A program made the position numbers and the translations under genes. Shown piece after piece: positions 46,601 through 57,100 of a stretch of DNA of 64,000 nt. The DNA lies in NCBI RefSeq assembly GCF_048128805.1, contig NC_136010.1, positions 21,169,480 to 21,233,479 of the forward strand, read 5' to 3'. The DNA is from Centroberyx gerrardi. Taxonomy: Eukaryota > Chordata > Actinopteri > Beryciformes > Berycidae. The notes beneath the pieces were generated by a model. That model saw only the letters and a program-made list of their open reading frames with translations, was not told where the DNA came from and searched no databases. How positions within the stretch are numbered: the stretch's first letter is position 1; each line of letters begins with the position of its first letter.

Positions 46601-49600
46601 AAATGGACATGTGCCAGTGTGGAATTGGCTGGATAAATACTATCCCTCCACTTTGCCTGTTCAACACAGTGACGTGTGACAGTTGGTGCAAGAGACATGA
46701 AAGGGCTGAGTGTTTTAACGTCGTGTCCCGGTCTGATCTGAGAACAATTTGCAATCAAGTCCTCCTCAGAAAAGGCCAAGAAAAAAAACACAATCTCCCC
46801 TCTCACATTAATCAGCCAAAGTGACACTTTTGTACACTCTGAGAAGGGCTGCGTTCGCTATTTTCAGAGTGTTTCTCTTGACCCCTTCGACTGAAACGGT
46901 GAGAAAAACACATGGCCTGGCTGCAGGCGTGTTGTTTTTTGGTTAATTGTTAATTGGATTGTTATTCATTACCCCTTAAGTGTGAAAGCGTCACCTCTGT
47001 CTCGCTGTCTCATTACCTCTCTATCTGTCTGACACCCTTTGGTCACTTCTCCTCAGCTGAAAAACATCACAACGGTGTGACTGTAGTTGTGTGTGTGTGT
47101 GTGTGTGAATGTGTGTGTGTGTACTGGGTGATGCTGGATCATACTGTATGAGTGTATCACAGTTTATGCTTATTGTCACTTTCCAGAAATAGTCATATGA
47201 TTCTTCCATCATCTGTCTTTTAGTCGGAGTCGGAGCAAGACGAGGAGTGTATGGGCAGCATGGGCTCCACCGCAGTCGCTGTAAGTTCTTTTCTCTTTTC
47301 TCTTTTCTTTTCCTATGCTGTTCTGTCTCAAAGGAAAGGCTTAGAGGAGCCTTAAACAAAACTTTTTAAGAGTTTCCACAGCAGAGATCAAACAGTGGCT
47401 GGGGAACCATGTCAGTGTAGTAGTATTTCCAAAATCGATGTTTTTAGATGTCAGTTGATGCCCATCAAGGGACTGGTCTTGGAAATTCGATTCAGCTCTA
47501 CACAGACGTACAAAACATCAGATGCTGTAGCTGATATGGTATCACTGTTACTGATGCTTGTTCCTTTTAAACAAATAACAGAAGTAAAAGTGGAAACTGT
47601 TGTATCAACTTGCTGCCGTTTCATGGGTGTCTCCCAGACTGTCAGTTGGCTGTGACTCAGTCAGCGGTGGGAAATGGATTAGAGGGCTGTAGCTTCACTG
47701 CTATCAAAAGCCCACAGAACAGGATGTGGATAGTAGAGGGTGTGTGTATGCGTACGTGCACGTCTGTTGAGCCCTCACCTCCTCCCCTGCCTGTTCTAGC
47801 TGGACCCTATAGAGAAGGAGTGGATCTACTCAGCAGCCTGTGCTCGAGTCCCTGACCTGTCCCAGCTGCTCAGACAGGACCCCTCGCTGGCAAACAAGAA
47901 GGTAGCGCCGCTCTCCGCCCCTGTGCCTCTAAATGTAACACAAACGCCACGTCAACAAAGTGAAGTTTTGCAAATAAAAACTCATGCCATCATAGGTTGC
48001 CTTAATCAAACTGAATCAACAGGTCTGTCCTGGTAGTCTGTTGGCTGTGTGTAGTGGGATTCTGATGGTTTGCATTGTATAAGTAAGCCTCTCTAATATT
48101 TGGTTTCTGTCTTTTTTGTTGGGTCAAACCAGGACTTCACCTCAGTGAGTATTGTCTCTAGCATTTTGAGAATTTCTTTGTCGATTGTATGTAACATGTT
48201 GCATCTTGTGTTACAGTATGTACTATAGGTGTAAATATTATTAGTATAAAGTATTGTGATACATGTGGTGTATTACATGACTTTTGTCTGATTTCAAGCC
48301 TTTTATTTGCTCATTTTAATGTGCTGTGGCTCCTGACTGTGACCATGACCATCCTTCTCAGGGGGTAAGTTTATTGATACAGCATGCAGTGATATCACTA
48401 GGTCATAAACCGATTCACGTCTCTCCTCTAATGTCTATTCATGTCTAGCCTGTTGGGCTTGTTGAACAAGTTCATATACAACTTTAGCCCAGGTTACCTG
48501 CATTGCAACTGACCATATAGCAGAACAGTACTTCTTGATTTATCAACTGTGATTGCATGTTTTAGCATGCTATACAAAAAAAACCCTCACTCAGATCCGT
48601 ATTTTGCTTGCATAACTTTCACAAGCTCATTCTGTCGAGATTTTCTCCCTAATTGTATTCTGAGAACCCTGTGTAAAAACATCCAGATCATGCATTTCAA
48701 AGGTCCACTATCAAAAGGATTATGAAAGATAGCTTTTTAGCTCCTGTGCCCCCCTGACAACCCAAATCCTTTTATTTGTCTCCCTGTGCGCTTAAGAGAT
48801 TTGAGCTCATGTTTGTTGTCCCTCCCCTGTGTCACAGTTCTCACACCGTCCTGTGGCCATGGCAGACCACCTTCTAAGAGTAGCCCTAAGCCTCTGCCAT
48901 CCCCACCCGGACAAGATAGCACGGCCGCCATTGAAGTGCAGGGAGATGGGGGGGGATTAAGGAGAGTCTTAATGCGCCACAAAGACTTCACCCACTTAAA
49001 GATAATCTGAAAGTAATAGAGCAGGCTGGGATTAATTGTAGAACAATGTTGGTCGTGTCCCCGGGAAGGTGCTAAGTCCCCCTCAGGCCTCTTTGATGTT
49101 CCCTCTAGCCTTCAGCCTTTCCCTGTTCAGAAGAGGTGGATGCCTTTCCACAGATAGGCTGCAGAGATACCTCACCTACAACCAGAAGTAATAGGAAATC
49201 GCAGGGTGATATTTAGGTTTGTTTTTAAAGCCAGGAGTTATTATTTTTGGTCTCTTGGTTAGACAAATCTTGCTCCATTGCTATGTCAGTATGTTCGGAC
49301 TTTGCTCAATACCAAAACCAAAAACCAGGTAGCAAATCAAATGTTTGACTAAGACTGAAGGGATTACTCATTGCTTCCTTATCCTGGCAGGACTTAAGCT
49401 TTTCCTGTTCTGACCAAATATTGAGGAAAACTTATGTCCCTATACAGATGATTGTTTGGGATTATGCGGGTTTACATTGAGTTTCTAGATATGCCCTAGT
49501 AGCTTAAACCAAACAGTTGTTTGAAGGTGAAATTGCTAACAAGGGAAGACATACCCATATAAACACCCACATCTCACCCAAGCCAAGCGCTAATCACTCC

Positions 49601-52600
49601 TAGTCTCACGCTCTTCTTCTCTTCCTGTTCTCTTGGTGACGCGGGCCACTGTTCCTGCTGTGATGGACTTCCTCTCTCCGTGCCCTACAGTTTGTAAGTA
49701 CATCATTGGCCCATCACTCCTCTCCGTCTTCCTCTAGATCCAGGAAAGTGTCGGGCCACACTGGCCATTGTGTCCCCTGCTGATTTGCGCCTCAGCCCTT
49801 TAGCCACCGCTCCCCTCAGTGGGGAGTGGGTGGCAGGGACAGAGCCGTCCCTGAGTGATCGGACAGGTGGGTGGGGGGGCCGCGGCCACCCCAGTGGGCA
49901 GGAACAGAAACGAGAGGCGCAGGAAGGGAAGACGCCGCATCCTGTTCAGCCTCGTCCATCACCCTCGCCCACTGGGAGACCCGCCGAGCCGCCTGTCAAA
50001 CAGCCCTTCGGCCAATCTGTCTTTAGGATGTGACAGAGGGGGCAGACAAAAGAGATGGAGATACTCCAGCCAGACGGCATCTATCACAATCTGTCTCCCA
50101 GACGGCCCTTAGACAGAGGGATGTGTACCTACCTTTTCCCCGTTCCCTTCTTTGGATACAACGTGGAATATTTCTAATGTCAGCTGTTGCGCAAGCTCAT
50201 TGTGTTGTGGTTTGATTAAGAGATTATGGGGTCAATCCTCAGCAGTGTCGTGGCTTGACACCCAACACAAAATCTGTCTTCAGGTAAAGGACTGGTGTCC
50301 TGTTCAGGCAGTGTACGTATAAGTTGAGATGAAAGTGATGGAATGGAAAGGATCTCCAGTTTCATAGATAAGAGTTCAGAAGCTCTGCTGTTTGTGTTCT
50401 GAAACCCCATGTTATGCTTCAAAACACCTCAACACACTATGTAATGTATCATGTATGTGTCAGAAAACACTCACTGTGGAGTATTTCAGTAGACTGTGTC
50501 ATCAAAACAACAATGCTATGCTATAGTTTTGATTCTTTCTAGTTGTCAACAGCTTGGTTTCCACCACATTTTGGATTTTAGAAAACTTTAAAAATGCAAT
50601 AGTACATTTTGGATTGCATAGTTGGCAACATGTGCTTTCACCAAACAAGTCGTATGTATATACTGTATGTATCATAGTTATTGAAGAAAGGTATCATTGT
50701 AGAACTGGTATTGAAGTTGAAGTATATTGGTTTTGAAAAATTCCTAGTAATGTCAACTTTTTAGGAGCTAAGAAGACTTGCCCTGTTGTTAGCTTGATCA
50801 CCATAAGTTTATCCAGTTGGGTTTGAAAGGGTAGAATTTTCTCAACCCATAGATGAGCATGCAATCCTTCAATTGAAGTGAAAACATGAAAATGAGGTTA
50901 CAAGTTTTTCATCTGACCACAGCGATATGTAATTCTGAGATGATTACCGTTTGATTTGCTGTGTTAAGTCCGGGGTCACACTCAGAAGGAATGGATGTGG
51001 TTACTTGGCTGACATCTGCACCTACGCTGTGCTTTCACCTGTTGATAGCCCATAATTACCCAGCCTAAAGTATGTAGCCCTGACAAGGGAAACACGCTAG
51101 ATCACAGTTGTGCTACTTAATAGTCAGACAGGTGGATGTGGTTGATGCGGTTTGCACGTGACTGTGTGTTTGTGCGTGTGCGTGGTTGTACGTACATGTG
51201 TGTCTATTATTTGCACTCATGTATGAGTATCAGTGTACGCGTGGACATAAGTGTGTATCTCCAAGGTTTGTGTAGCGGGGGCCCTGCTTTCCCTCTGTCG
51301 TGTGCTGACAGTGGTGTGGTGATGCCTGGGTGGGTCTACCCTCTGCGGGTCACACCAACATCATCAATCTTCCCCCGGGTGACAGGCGGCCGGGCCCCCC
51401 AACCGTGGGCACAGTGCTGTGTTGTTTTGTAATTAGGCTCCGTTAGATGGCAGGAAACCATCTCTCTCCATCCCTCCTTCTCTCCATCTCTCCATCCCTG
51501 CACTCCCCTCTGTGCACAGCTGGCCCTCTGCCCTCAAACAGCCAATGAGAACCTCTCAACCTGCTCTGCTCGGCTTAGACAACTTGTAAGCACAGTAATG
51601 ATGCTGTGGCAATTACTATGACAGTACAAAACATAAGGATGTTGGAAAGAATGTGGTTGGTCATGTTTCTCTAGTTTGCATTTCACAGGGAGTAGTTTAG
51701 AAAGAGTGAATTTAAAGACATTATAGTACATTTTATGAATAACTTAGTCTCCCCTCTCTTTATTGTACACAGACAGCTCTGCATTGGGCAGCCAAACATG
51801 GAAAAGAGGACATGGCCGCCCTGGTGGCTAATGCTGGTGCCGATGTCAACACCAAATCAGTGAGTGCTTACTTTCATTTTTAGAAGATCATTTGAATTCT
51901 CTGTCTTCATCAATGCAAAATCACTGACTGATTCATGCAATTCTTTATGTGTTCTCTCTTTTCTTGCAGCATGTGAGTAACTGCTCTCTTATCAAACACG
52001 TATACGAGCAGGAAGTGATTGGTAGGTAAGTCGTTTGATTTTAATGGATAATAATAACCAACAGAACGGGGCCCCTTGGCTGCTGGTTTGAGTTCAGGTT
52101 TCTTCTGTTGTGCCCCTCGGTGATGTAATGCTCCTAAATGATCTCTGTGAAGATCCAGCTGTGCAAATGCATTACAGCAGCACGTGTTGCAGGGAGTACT
52201 CTGCTAATAAATCATGTCATGTCATGTTAATTGTTTCCCAAAACAGTGTCTGAATGTGCCAGCATGCCAAACGCTAGAACTATGCAATTTTCAGCGAATT
52301 ACCAACCAATTACGTTTTTATCATTATCTTGTGTTTCCATAACCTTTGCTAATTTGTATATTTTCTCCCTCGGTGTTTTCACTGGCTGCGTTTGGGCATG
52401 GGAAACTCTAGGGGGTAGGTGGTAAACCTTTCCAGCACTTTTCCACAGTTATTCCTTGAACTCTCTACACAGTAAAAATGCCAAAGGTGATGTTCAGACA
52501 TCTTGGACAGGCTTAGCCCTTTATGTGTGAGCAAAGTGTCAGAGTGTTGAGGATATGCATGCCAGGTCACAAGTGTCTTCTTTTAGAACACACATATCAG

Positions 52601-53338
52601 TAATTAAATTAAATTAAATTTTCTTTATGCATGTTTTTCCTTTGTTTTTACATTTGTTTTTGTCCTACAGGGATACACACCTTTACACATCGCAGCGCTA
52701 CATGGTCATCGGCACATTCTTGACCTTCTCATAGGGACATATGGTAATTAGATGACTTGCATTTAACTCATGGGTTGCAGGGGGTGGGGTAGGCTTACAA
52801 GCATAACCATGAATCCACAATAGCAGAGTTGTATAGCCTTAGGCTTTAGGTATAAGGTGTCAACGAACTAGCTCAACTGCTGCCTTCCATGACCCGTTTC
52901 CAGTTTTCAGAGCTTTTTTCCCTTATCAGGTGCTAGAGAAAACTTAAGGGACTACAGCGGCCGTCTCGCCTGCCATTACCTGAACATCAGGGAACCCGAG
53001 GGACCAGAGGAAGACAGCGAGCTACGTGAGTGTCTCTTACTTTTGCTGCTGCTGAATTATCAAATGATTTGAATGAAATGCCGAGCTGCAGTGGCTAACA
53101 ATGGAGCGTTTATGGGTATAATGAATTCTCACTGGCCTTTTGACTTTTGTTGCATGTGATCCCAGAATTCCAAGTGACCCAGGCCAGAGAGCGGAACAGG
53201 AACAGGAAGTTGACGTCGCTGTTCCAGTCCAAGAAGAAGTGGGGCTCAGCAGAGGAGCTGGCTCCCATAGAGGAGGAGAGAGCAGCCCCACATCAGCTCA
53301 TCCTGCCTGCATTCAGACCCAGGAAGTTCTCCCGCTGA
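40551..53338 (+). CDS. SOWAH-family (sosondowah) ankyrin-repeat protein, whole coding span
   Basis: Exons: 40551-40683, 43016-43077, 44077-44313, 45144-45248, 47224-47280, 47800-47901, 48133-48144, 48362-48364, 49691-49693, 51773-51859, 51970-51972, (52412-52414 predicted), 52671-52743, 52930-53025, 53166-53338. They give 381-382 residues. Residues 1-80 match the SOWAH N-terminal winged-helix-like domain (GKVKNADILKTYKPFI, KYREEFKLIIDRIAVVKSEN, EKYLVLKKKYRQLL). About 80-198 is acidic and variable. Residues 199-315 hold ankyrin repeats (LDPIEKEWIYSAAC, DFTSGFTALHWAAKHG, GYTPLHIAALHGHRHILDLL, RDYSGRLACHYL). A basic WGSAEELAPIEEE tail follows. The biochemical function of the family is unclear; ankyrin repeats suggest an adaptor role. 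The paralogue (A, B, C or D) could not be fixed. Confidence 0.9.
41153..41230. mobile_element. hAT (Charlie-like) end fragment
   Basis: CAGTGGTTCCCAATCTGGG is close to the CAGNGGTTCCCAA terminus of hAT/Charlie elements; followed by GGGACCTGCGGGGGTC. Only one end is seen. In SOWAH intron 1. Confidence 0.45.
42567..42587. repeat. Poly(T) tract, 21 nt
   Basis: Mononucleotide run in SOWAH intron 1. Confidence 0.95.
43016..43077 (+). CDS. SOWAH exon 2: winged-helix-like domain
   Basis: Acceptor cctgcag after a T/C tract, donor gtaagt. It encodes AKYREEFKLIIDRIAVVKSE N, corresponding to the family's RDRFKQFVNNVAVV-type helix. Confidence 0.92.
43455..44035. mobile_element. Probable degraded repeat in SOWAH intron 2
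   Basis: Two copies of ATCTA(T)CCTTTTATTTAATCA and a GTAGTCTCATTAAGATTGACATCTC stretch, typical of dispersed teleost repeats (TTTATTTAACCAGG...CTCATTGAGAT). Boundaries are uncertain. Confidence 0.35.
44077..44313 (+). CDS. SOWAH exon 3: end of winged-helix domain and linker
   Basis: Acceptor tctctcag, donor gtgaat. It starts GEKYLVLKKKYRQLLHERDA, the family's last strand, then a Ser/Pro/acidic linker (SSPARADASSPSPPQ) ending ATESTDQ. Phase 0 at both ends. Confidence 0.9.
44338..44380. repeat. (ATTCT)n then (GAAACT)n
   Basis: Four pentamer copies followed by three GAAACT-type units, just after SOWAH exon 3. Confidence 0.9.
45144..45248 (+). CDS. SOWAH exon 4: acidic linker
   Basis: Acceptor tcttttag, donor gtgacg. 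35 codons: EQHTGRTATLREAPVIRIEE, HSNGEDELDKDSGSK. Low complexity, phase 0 at both ends, so it could be skipped without a frameshift. Confidence 0.83.
47224..47280 (+). CDS. SOWAH exon 5: acidic linker
   Basis: Acceptor gtcttttag, donor gtaagt. 19 codons: SESEQDEECMGSMGSTAVA. Phase 0 at both ends. Confidence 0.83.
47800..47901 (+). CDS. SOWAH exon 6: first ankyrin unit
   Basis: Acceptor tgttctag, donor gtagcg (weak). 34 codons: LDPIEKEWIYSAACARVPDL, SQLLRQDPSLANKK. The LDP-E-xW--AA pattern followed by LL--DPSL is the conserved start of the SOWAH ankyrin block. Confidence 0.92.
48133..48144 (+). CDS. SOWAH microexon 7: 12 nt, DFTS
   Basis: Acceptor caaaccag after a T-rich tract; donor gtgagt. 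Four codons D-F-T-S in phase 0. The family has a DF-x-S/T-GFT-LHW motif here, so the residues are exactly those expected between NKK and TALHW. Confidence 0.85.
48362..48364 (+). CDS. SOWAH microexon 8: 3 nt, Gly
   Basis: ccttctcag|GGG|gtaagt. Upstream, no AG occurs between about 48300 and the acceptor, and ctgac branch-like sequence lies at 48333. It supplies the invariant Gly of the GFT-LHW motif in phase 0. Confidence 0.78.
49691..49693 (+). CDS. SOWAH microexon 9: 3 nt, Phe
   Basis: ctctctccgtgccctacag|TTT|gtaagt. Strong pyrimidine tract and perfect donor around one codon. Phe is the expected residue between Gly (48362) and TALHW (51773). Confidence 0.8.
51773..51859 (+). CDS. SOWAH exon 10: ankyrin repeat TALHWAAKHG
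   Basis: Acceptor gtacacag, donor gtgagt. 29 codons: TALHWAAKHGKEDMAALVAN, AGADVNTKS. A canonical ankyrin repeat with the T-A-LHWAA turn and GADVN loop. It is separated from its own first residues by microexons. Confidence 0.93.
51970..51972 (+). CDS. SOWAH microexon 11: 3 nt, His
   Basis: gttctctcttttcttgcag|CAT|gtgagt: near-ideal pyrimidine tract and acceptor, then a consensus donor. It gives K-S-H before GYTPLH; family members have SHGGYT-LH here. Confidence 0.8.
52412..52414 (+). CDS. Predicted SOWAH microexon 12: 3 nt, Gly
   Basis: Without it the protein reads S-H-G-Y-T-P, one Gly short of the usual SHGGYTPLH. ctctag|GGG|gtaggt fits: no other AG lies between a tgctaat branch-like site (52346) and this acceptor. 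An alternative is GGA at 52193-52195 (gttgcag|GGA|gtactc), with a weaker donor. The exon may also be absent. Confidence 0.45.
52601..52621. repeat. (TAAAT)n short tandem
   Basis: About four AAATT units just upstream of SOWAH exon 13. Confidence 0.9.
52671..52743 (+). CDS. SOWAH exon 13: ankyrin repeat GYTPLHIAALHGH
   Basis: Acceptor tcctacag after a T-rich tract, donor gtaatt. It encodes GYTPLHIAALHGHRHILDLL, IGTY. Canonical ankyrin helices. Ends with one base of the next codon. Confidence 0.94.
52930..53025 (+). CDS. SOWAH exon 14: last ankyrin unit
   Basis: Acceptor cttatcag, donor gtgagt. It reads GARENLRDYSGRLACHYLNI then REPEGPEEDSEL. The RDYSGR-ACHYL pattern is a SOWAH signature. Ends with one base of the next codon. 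Confidence 0.92.
53166..53338 (+). CDS. SOWAH exon 15: C-terminal tail and stop
   Basis: Acceptor gatcccag. It encodes QFQVTQARERNRNRKLTSLF, QSKKKWGSAEELAPIEEERA and ends PAFRPRKFSR with TGA at 53336-53338. Basic tail with a KKKWGSAEELAP motif, a possible 14-3-3 or kinase site by pattern only. Confidence 0.92.
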
Positions 53339-54195
53339 AGAAACACAGAGAGACTGTTCCTAACACACATACAGACTCACATGCATACACCCAAACATAC
53401 ATACATACACACATAATGCAAGCCTAGGTGTTTGTGCACACACACACACACTAACAAACACACTATGCTTACCTACACACAATCACATACAAGTTTACAC
53501 GTGGGCACACAAACAACTCATCTAAGCACTGAACACAGATGCTTTAATATTGAATAGGAGCTGTTGCAGTCGACGCTTTGCTTAGACACTATCAATATTT
53601 ATGCTTACTATAGAAGTATTTTATGAAGCCATTCAATTTAATTAAATGTTGCAAAAGGTTACTGATAGAGCTATTTGCCTTACATTTTCAAATGAGCTCA
53701 GGCCACATAGATTCTCCATGCATGCCATTCCCTTTGTTTATGTGTTAAAGTGAACAACGGCCACATCGTAAGCGTTTCTAGATTCCCTTTCACACTCACA
53801 AATTAATTCTGAGCCAATGACATTCCAGAGTAAATCCCAGTGCTATGTTAACTTTGAAATTTGCACTATTGAGAATCAGTGTCTTAAGAGTTATTTTTTG
53901 TTCATCGGTTTATAAGGGATTCAGTATTGTTCTCAGTCTCGTCAGTATTCGCTTTTTGCATTTGTTGTATTTGTGCTGATAACAAGGCAATGACAAGGTT
54001 GAGGAGGTGGAGGATTCTCAATGAAGTTAGTCATTAGTTCCTGCAATGCAGTGCCATTGTACAAGTTACAGTTATGTTTGCTCAAGCTAATTGTATAGTA
54101 TCATCTTTAAAAGAACCTGCCTCCGTTACATCTTGTTTTGCACAATATTTATATTTTGAAGATATTTTGGTATTAAACTGTATTTTGTATCAGAC
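53339..54195 (+). other. SOWAH 3'UTR
   Basis: Starts with a CA-rich stretch (53350-53530), then AU-rich sequence with no coding frame, ending near an ATTAAA signal at 54172. The end is inferred. Confidence 0.6.
54172..54177 (+). promoter_or_regulatory. SOWAH poly(A) signal ATTAAA
   Basis: The common variant ATTAAA followed within 25 nt by a T/GT-rich stretch. First plausible signal after the stop. Confidence 0.5.
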
Positions 54196-57100
54196 TGTGT
54201 ATGCCCATATTTTATGCCACTCATATTGTTGTCAGGACTTTTCTGCATAGTTCAGCCTACACACAATACAGTATATAAGCCATTTTGTGTCTGTTTTTGC
54301 TGTATTGGAAAAACCTAAAAACATTACACCTCATCAATTTCCCATCTCTGGACTTTTTCATTCGGTCACTCACATGGCAATTCCTCCCTAAGCAGCATTG
54401 ACATGGAACTTGTGATAATGCTTTTTTTTTTTTTCTTTCAACACAATATCCCTCCCAAGTTTCTTAAGCTGCCTTTGATCTTACTTTAACCACCTGACTT
54501 TGTGGGCTACAGATGGAGTAAATATGGGCCCTGCTTACTCTCCATACGGCTTTAGACCTTAATTCCTGATTAGCTGAAAAGGGCAGCACTTGCTTTTGGG
54601 TCTTGGATATCAGACGACAGAGGGGAACAGAGGCAAGTGTTTTTGTGCTTCATTTTTGAAGGGGGGATGTTAGGGGGGGATAAGAGGGAGTTTCTGTAAT
54701 AGATACTTATCTTACTGCCCTCAAGCCCCTCAAACAAAGTCCCCCTCTGAAGAGATTATAACCCAGGGAGGGCACATTAACTCTAATCCGATGCTTTGAG
54801 GCCTGGTCCCCCCATACCACCCTCTGCCCCACTTATTTCAGCCCTTCTGTTGTGGGGGACTACCTTGTATCTGGTGCATGTATGAGGAGAGCCTGTGGCT
54901 ACACATTAGGTTTGTGTGTGTGCATGTGTGTGTGTCTGTGTGTGTGTTTGTGTGTGAGTCAGGGGGGTGGAGTGACTGTTTCAATAGCACGCTGACTCTA
55001 ATGAAAAGCATTGAGGGGTGCATACTGCTGTGTAACTGATTCCTCTCTCTGAAGAGATTAGGCGCTACATTGTTGGTTCGGTTGCTCATTTCCATGAGAG
55101 CACAGCCTCCCACCAGCGGCTGCTTGGCTTTGTTATTTTGAGTTGGAAACACAGAGCCCAATGTCCCGGGCTTCCTTGTTGCCATTGTTTCACAAATAGG
55201 CCGAAATGTAGATGTCACGTCACAGATGCCCAATAACCTCATTAGCTGCTCTCTGTGAGGCTATAGAGGGAAAATAATAGACGCATGAACTTCAGTTTGT
55301 TCAGTTGTAACAGTTTCTGCATGGTAACAGAATCCTACTCTTAAAAACTAATGGTGAAGGAACCTAATTGAATGGCAGTATATTGTTTTACTGAAAATAC
55401 AAAAGTGTCCACGTGGTAAAACAAGTGAATTTGATTGAGAAAAAGATAAATATAGGACATTTTTCATAGTTGTTTTTCATAGTTTCACAGCTAACATCAA
55501 TTACTCCTCTGGAAACCAATCCCTTGTCCTCCTCTTTGCCACTGTTGCACTCATAAACGCTCCTTGGCAGCATGCTGGGCAGGGAGAGGTGGTATCCCTG
55601 CTTTGTCTATCCCACATATGTGCAGAGGAAACTTCTGGACTTCTCCGCAGTGGGTGTCCAAGTCTCTCAGGGTGGACAAGCTGATGTGCAACAACGAGCA
55701 CACCGGGCGCAGGCAAACTGGGCCAGGCTCTAGCTGGGGGCTCCTGGGGCTCCTGCACCCACCGGGGCCCACGGGGGTCGAGCGGGGCCCGACACACAGA
55801 GACACAAGCGGCGGCCCCAGCTGTCACACTGGCCGTCGCAGCCTAACCAACGCCGCCTGTCACTCACCCAGCGGAGGGCCGTCAATCAGGGCGCACCCAG
55901 GAGGGAGCTGGGAGGCGGGCCACTGCCCGGCCCTAAACAAAGACATACTTACATTTGCAAGCGGTTTCAGCGCCACTACTACTTTAAAAGAATGATAGAG
56001 TGGTCCTGATAAGAGTAATGACAAAGGACAAAGAGTGGAAGGGGGTCTGAGAAGAGGGGGATAGATAGTAAAGAGGTGGGAGAGCTTGATAACATTCACA
56101 CTTTGCCTACATCTCTCCATTTGTGTTGGTGTCCCAGGAAAATCCCATTATGGAGGAAAATTGGAGCTCTGGGGGGAGACGGTCATACATTTGTTGTCAA
56201 TTGACTCTCCCAGCTTTTCAGTATAATGATATGCAAATTCTCCTCATCGAATTACTGCATTATATTTGTCTATTGTTGGTATTTTGATCGAGGGCTATTT
56301 AACTGCTCTGTTAAAATACCGTCTTTAAAGCCTGAATGAGGTATATGAATGCATAAAGGTTTCATTGTTTCATTTCATCATCAGATATGAACAGATGACA
56401 CAGTAATAGTAAACACCACAACACAAAACTAAGCATTTCTAAATACTGGAAAAAACAATACATCTGGTTCATTTTTTTGCTTCTTTACTTTTCACCTTTT
56501 TTTAAGCAACTTCCATACAGACATATAACTTAACATCATTTAAATATCCTTAAAATGAATAAAACACTTTCCCCTCTCACCATGCAGTCTTCCCCTTGCC
56601 AGATTTTTATGACTCTCTGTCAACTTTCCCCCCTTTTAGTATCTGGCGGAGTAAAAAATAAACTAACAAGGAATAGGTGTTGAAGACTCTGTGGATTCTC
56701 TTTAGGCTTTTGTTGTCTTGTTCACACCTACCTATGAGCTATTCTAATTACATGCTTAGTCCCTTTGTCAGCTCACAGGCAGGTGATGGCCTGTAATTGA
56801 GGTCACACCTAAACCTATTGTCCTGACCAGCTCATTAGCCCCTTGGACCGCCATTCTGCATTTTATCCAAAACCAGGGCCGCACTTAACAGTCCGTTTAG
56901 TGAGTTATAATGTAAGATACGCACAGGATTTGTAAATAAAGGACGCTGCATTGTTTCCATACAGAGGAATGGGGCCTGGCCTTATCAGAGAGAGAGATAA
57001 TTTCATCCTCTCTGTTATCTTGTACTGCATCTCACTGGGGACTGAGGACAATCGTCTTCCATTTGGTCACTTTTCTCTTCTGTAAACAACTGACATCCTG

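Noticed and set aside
52193..52195. GGA as the extra-Gly microexon
   Set aside because: Donor gtactc is weak compared with gtaggt at 52415; kept as second choice only.
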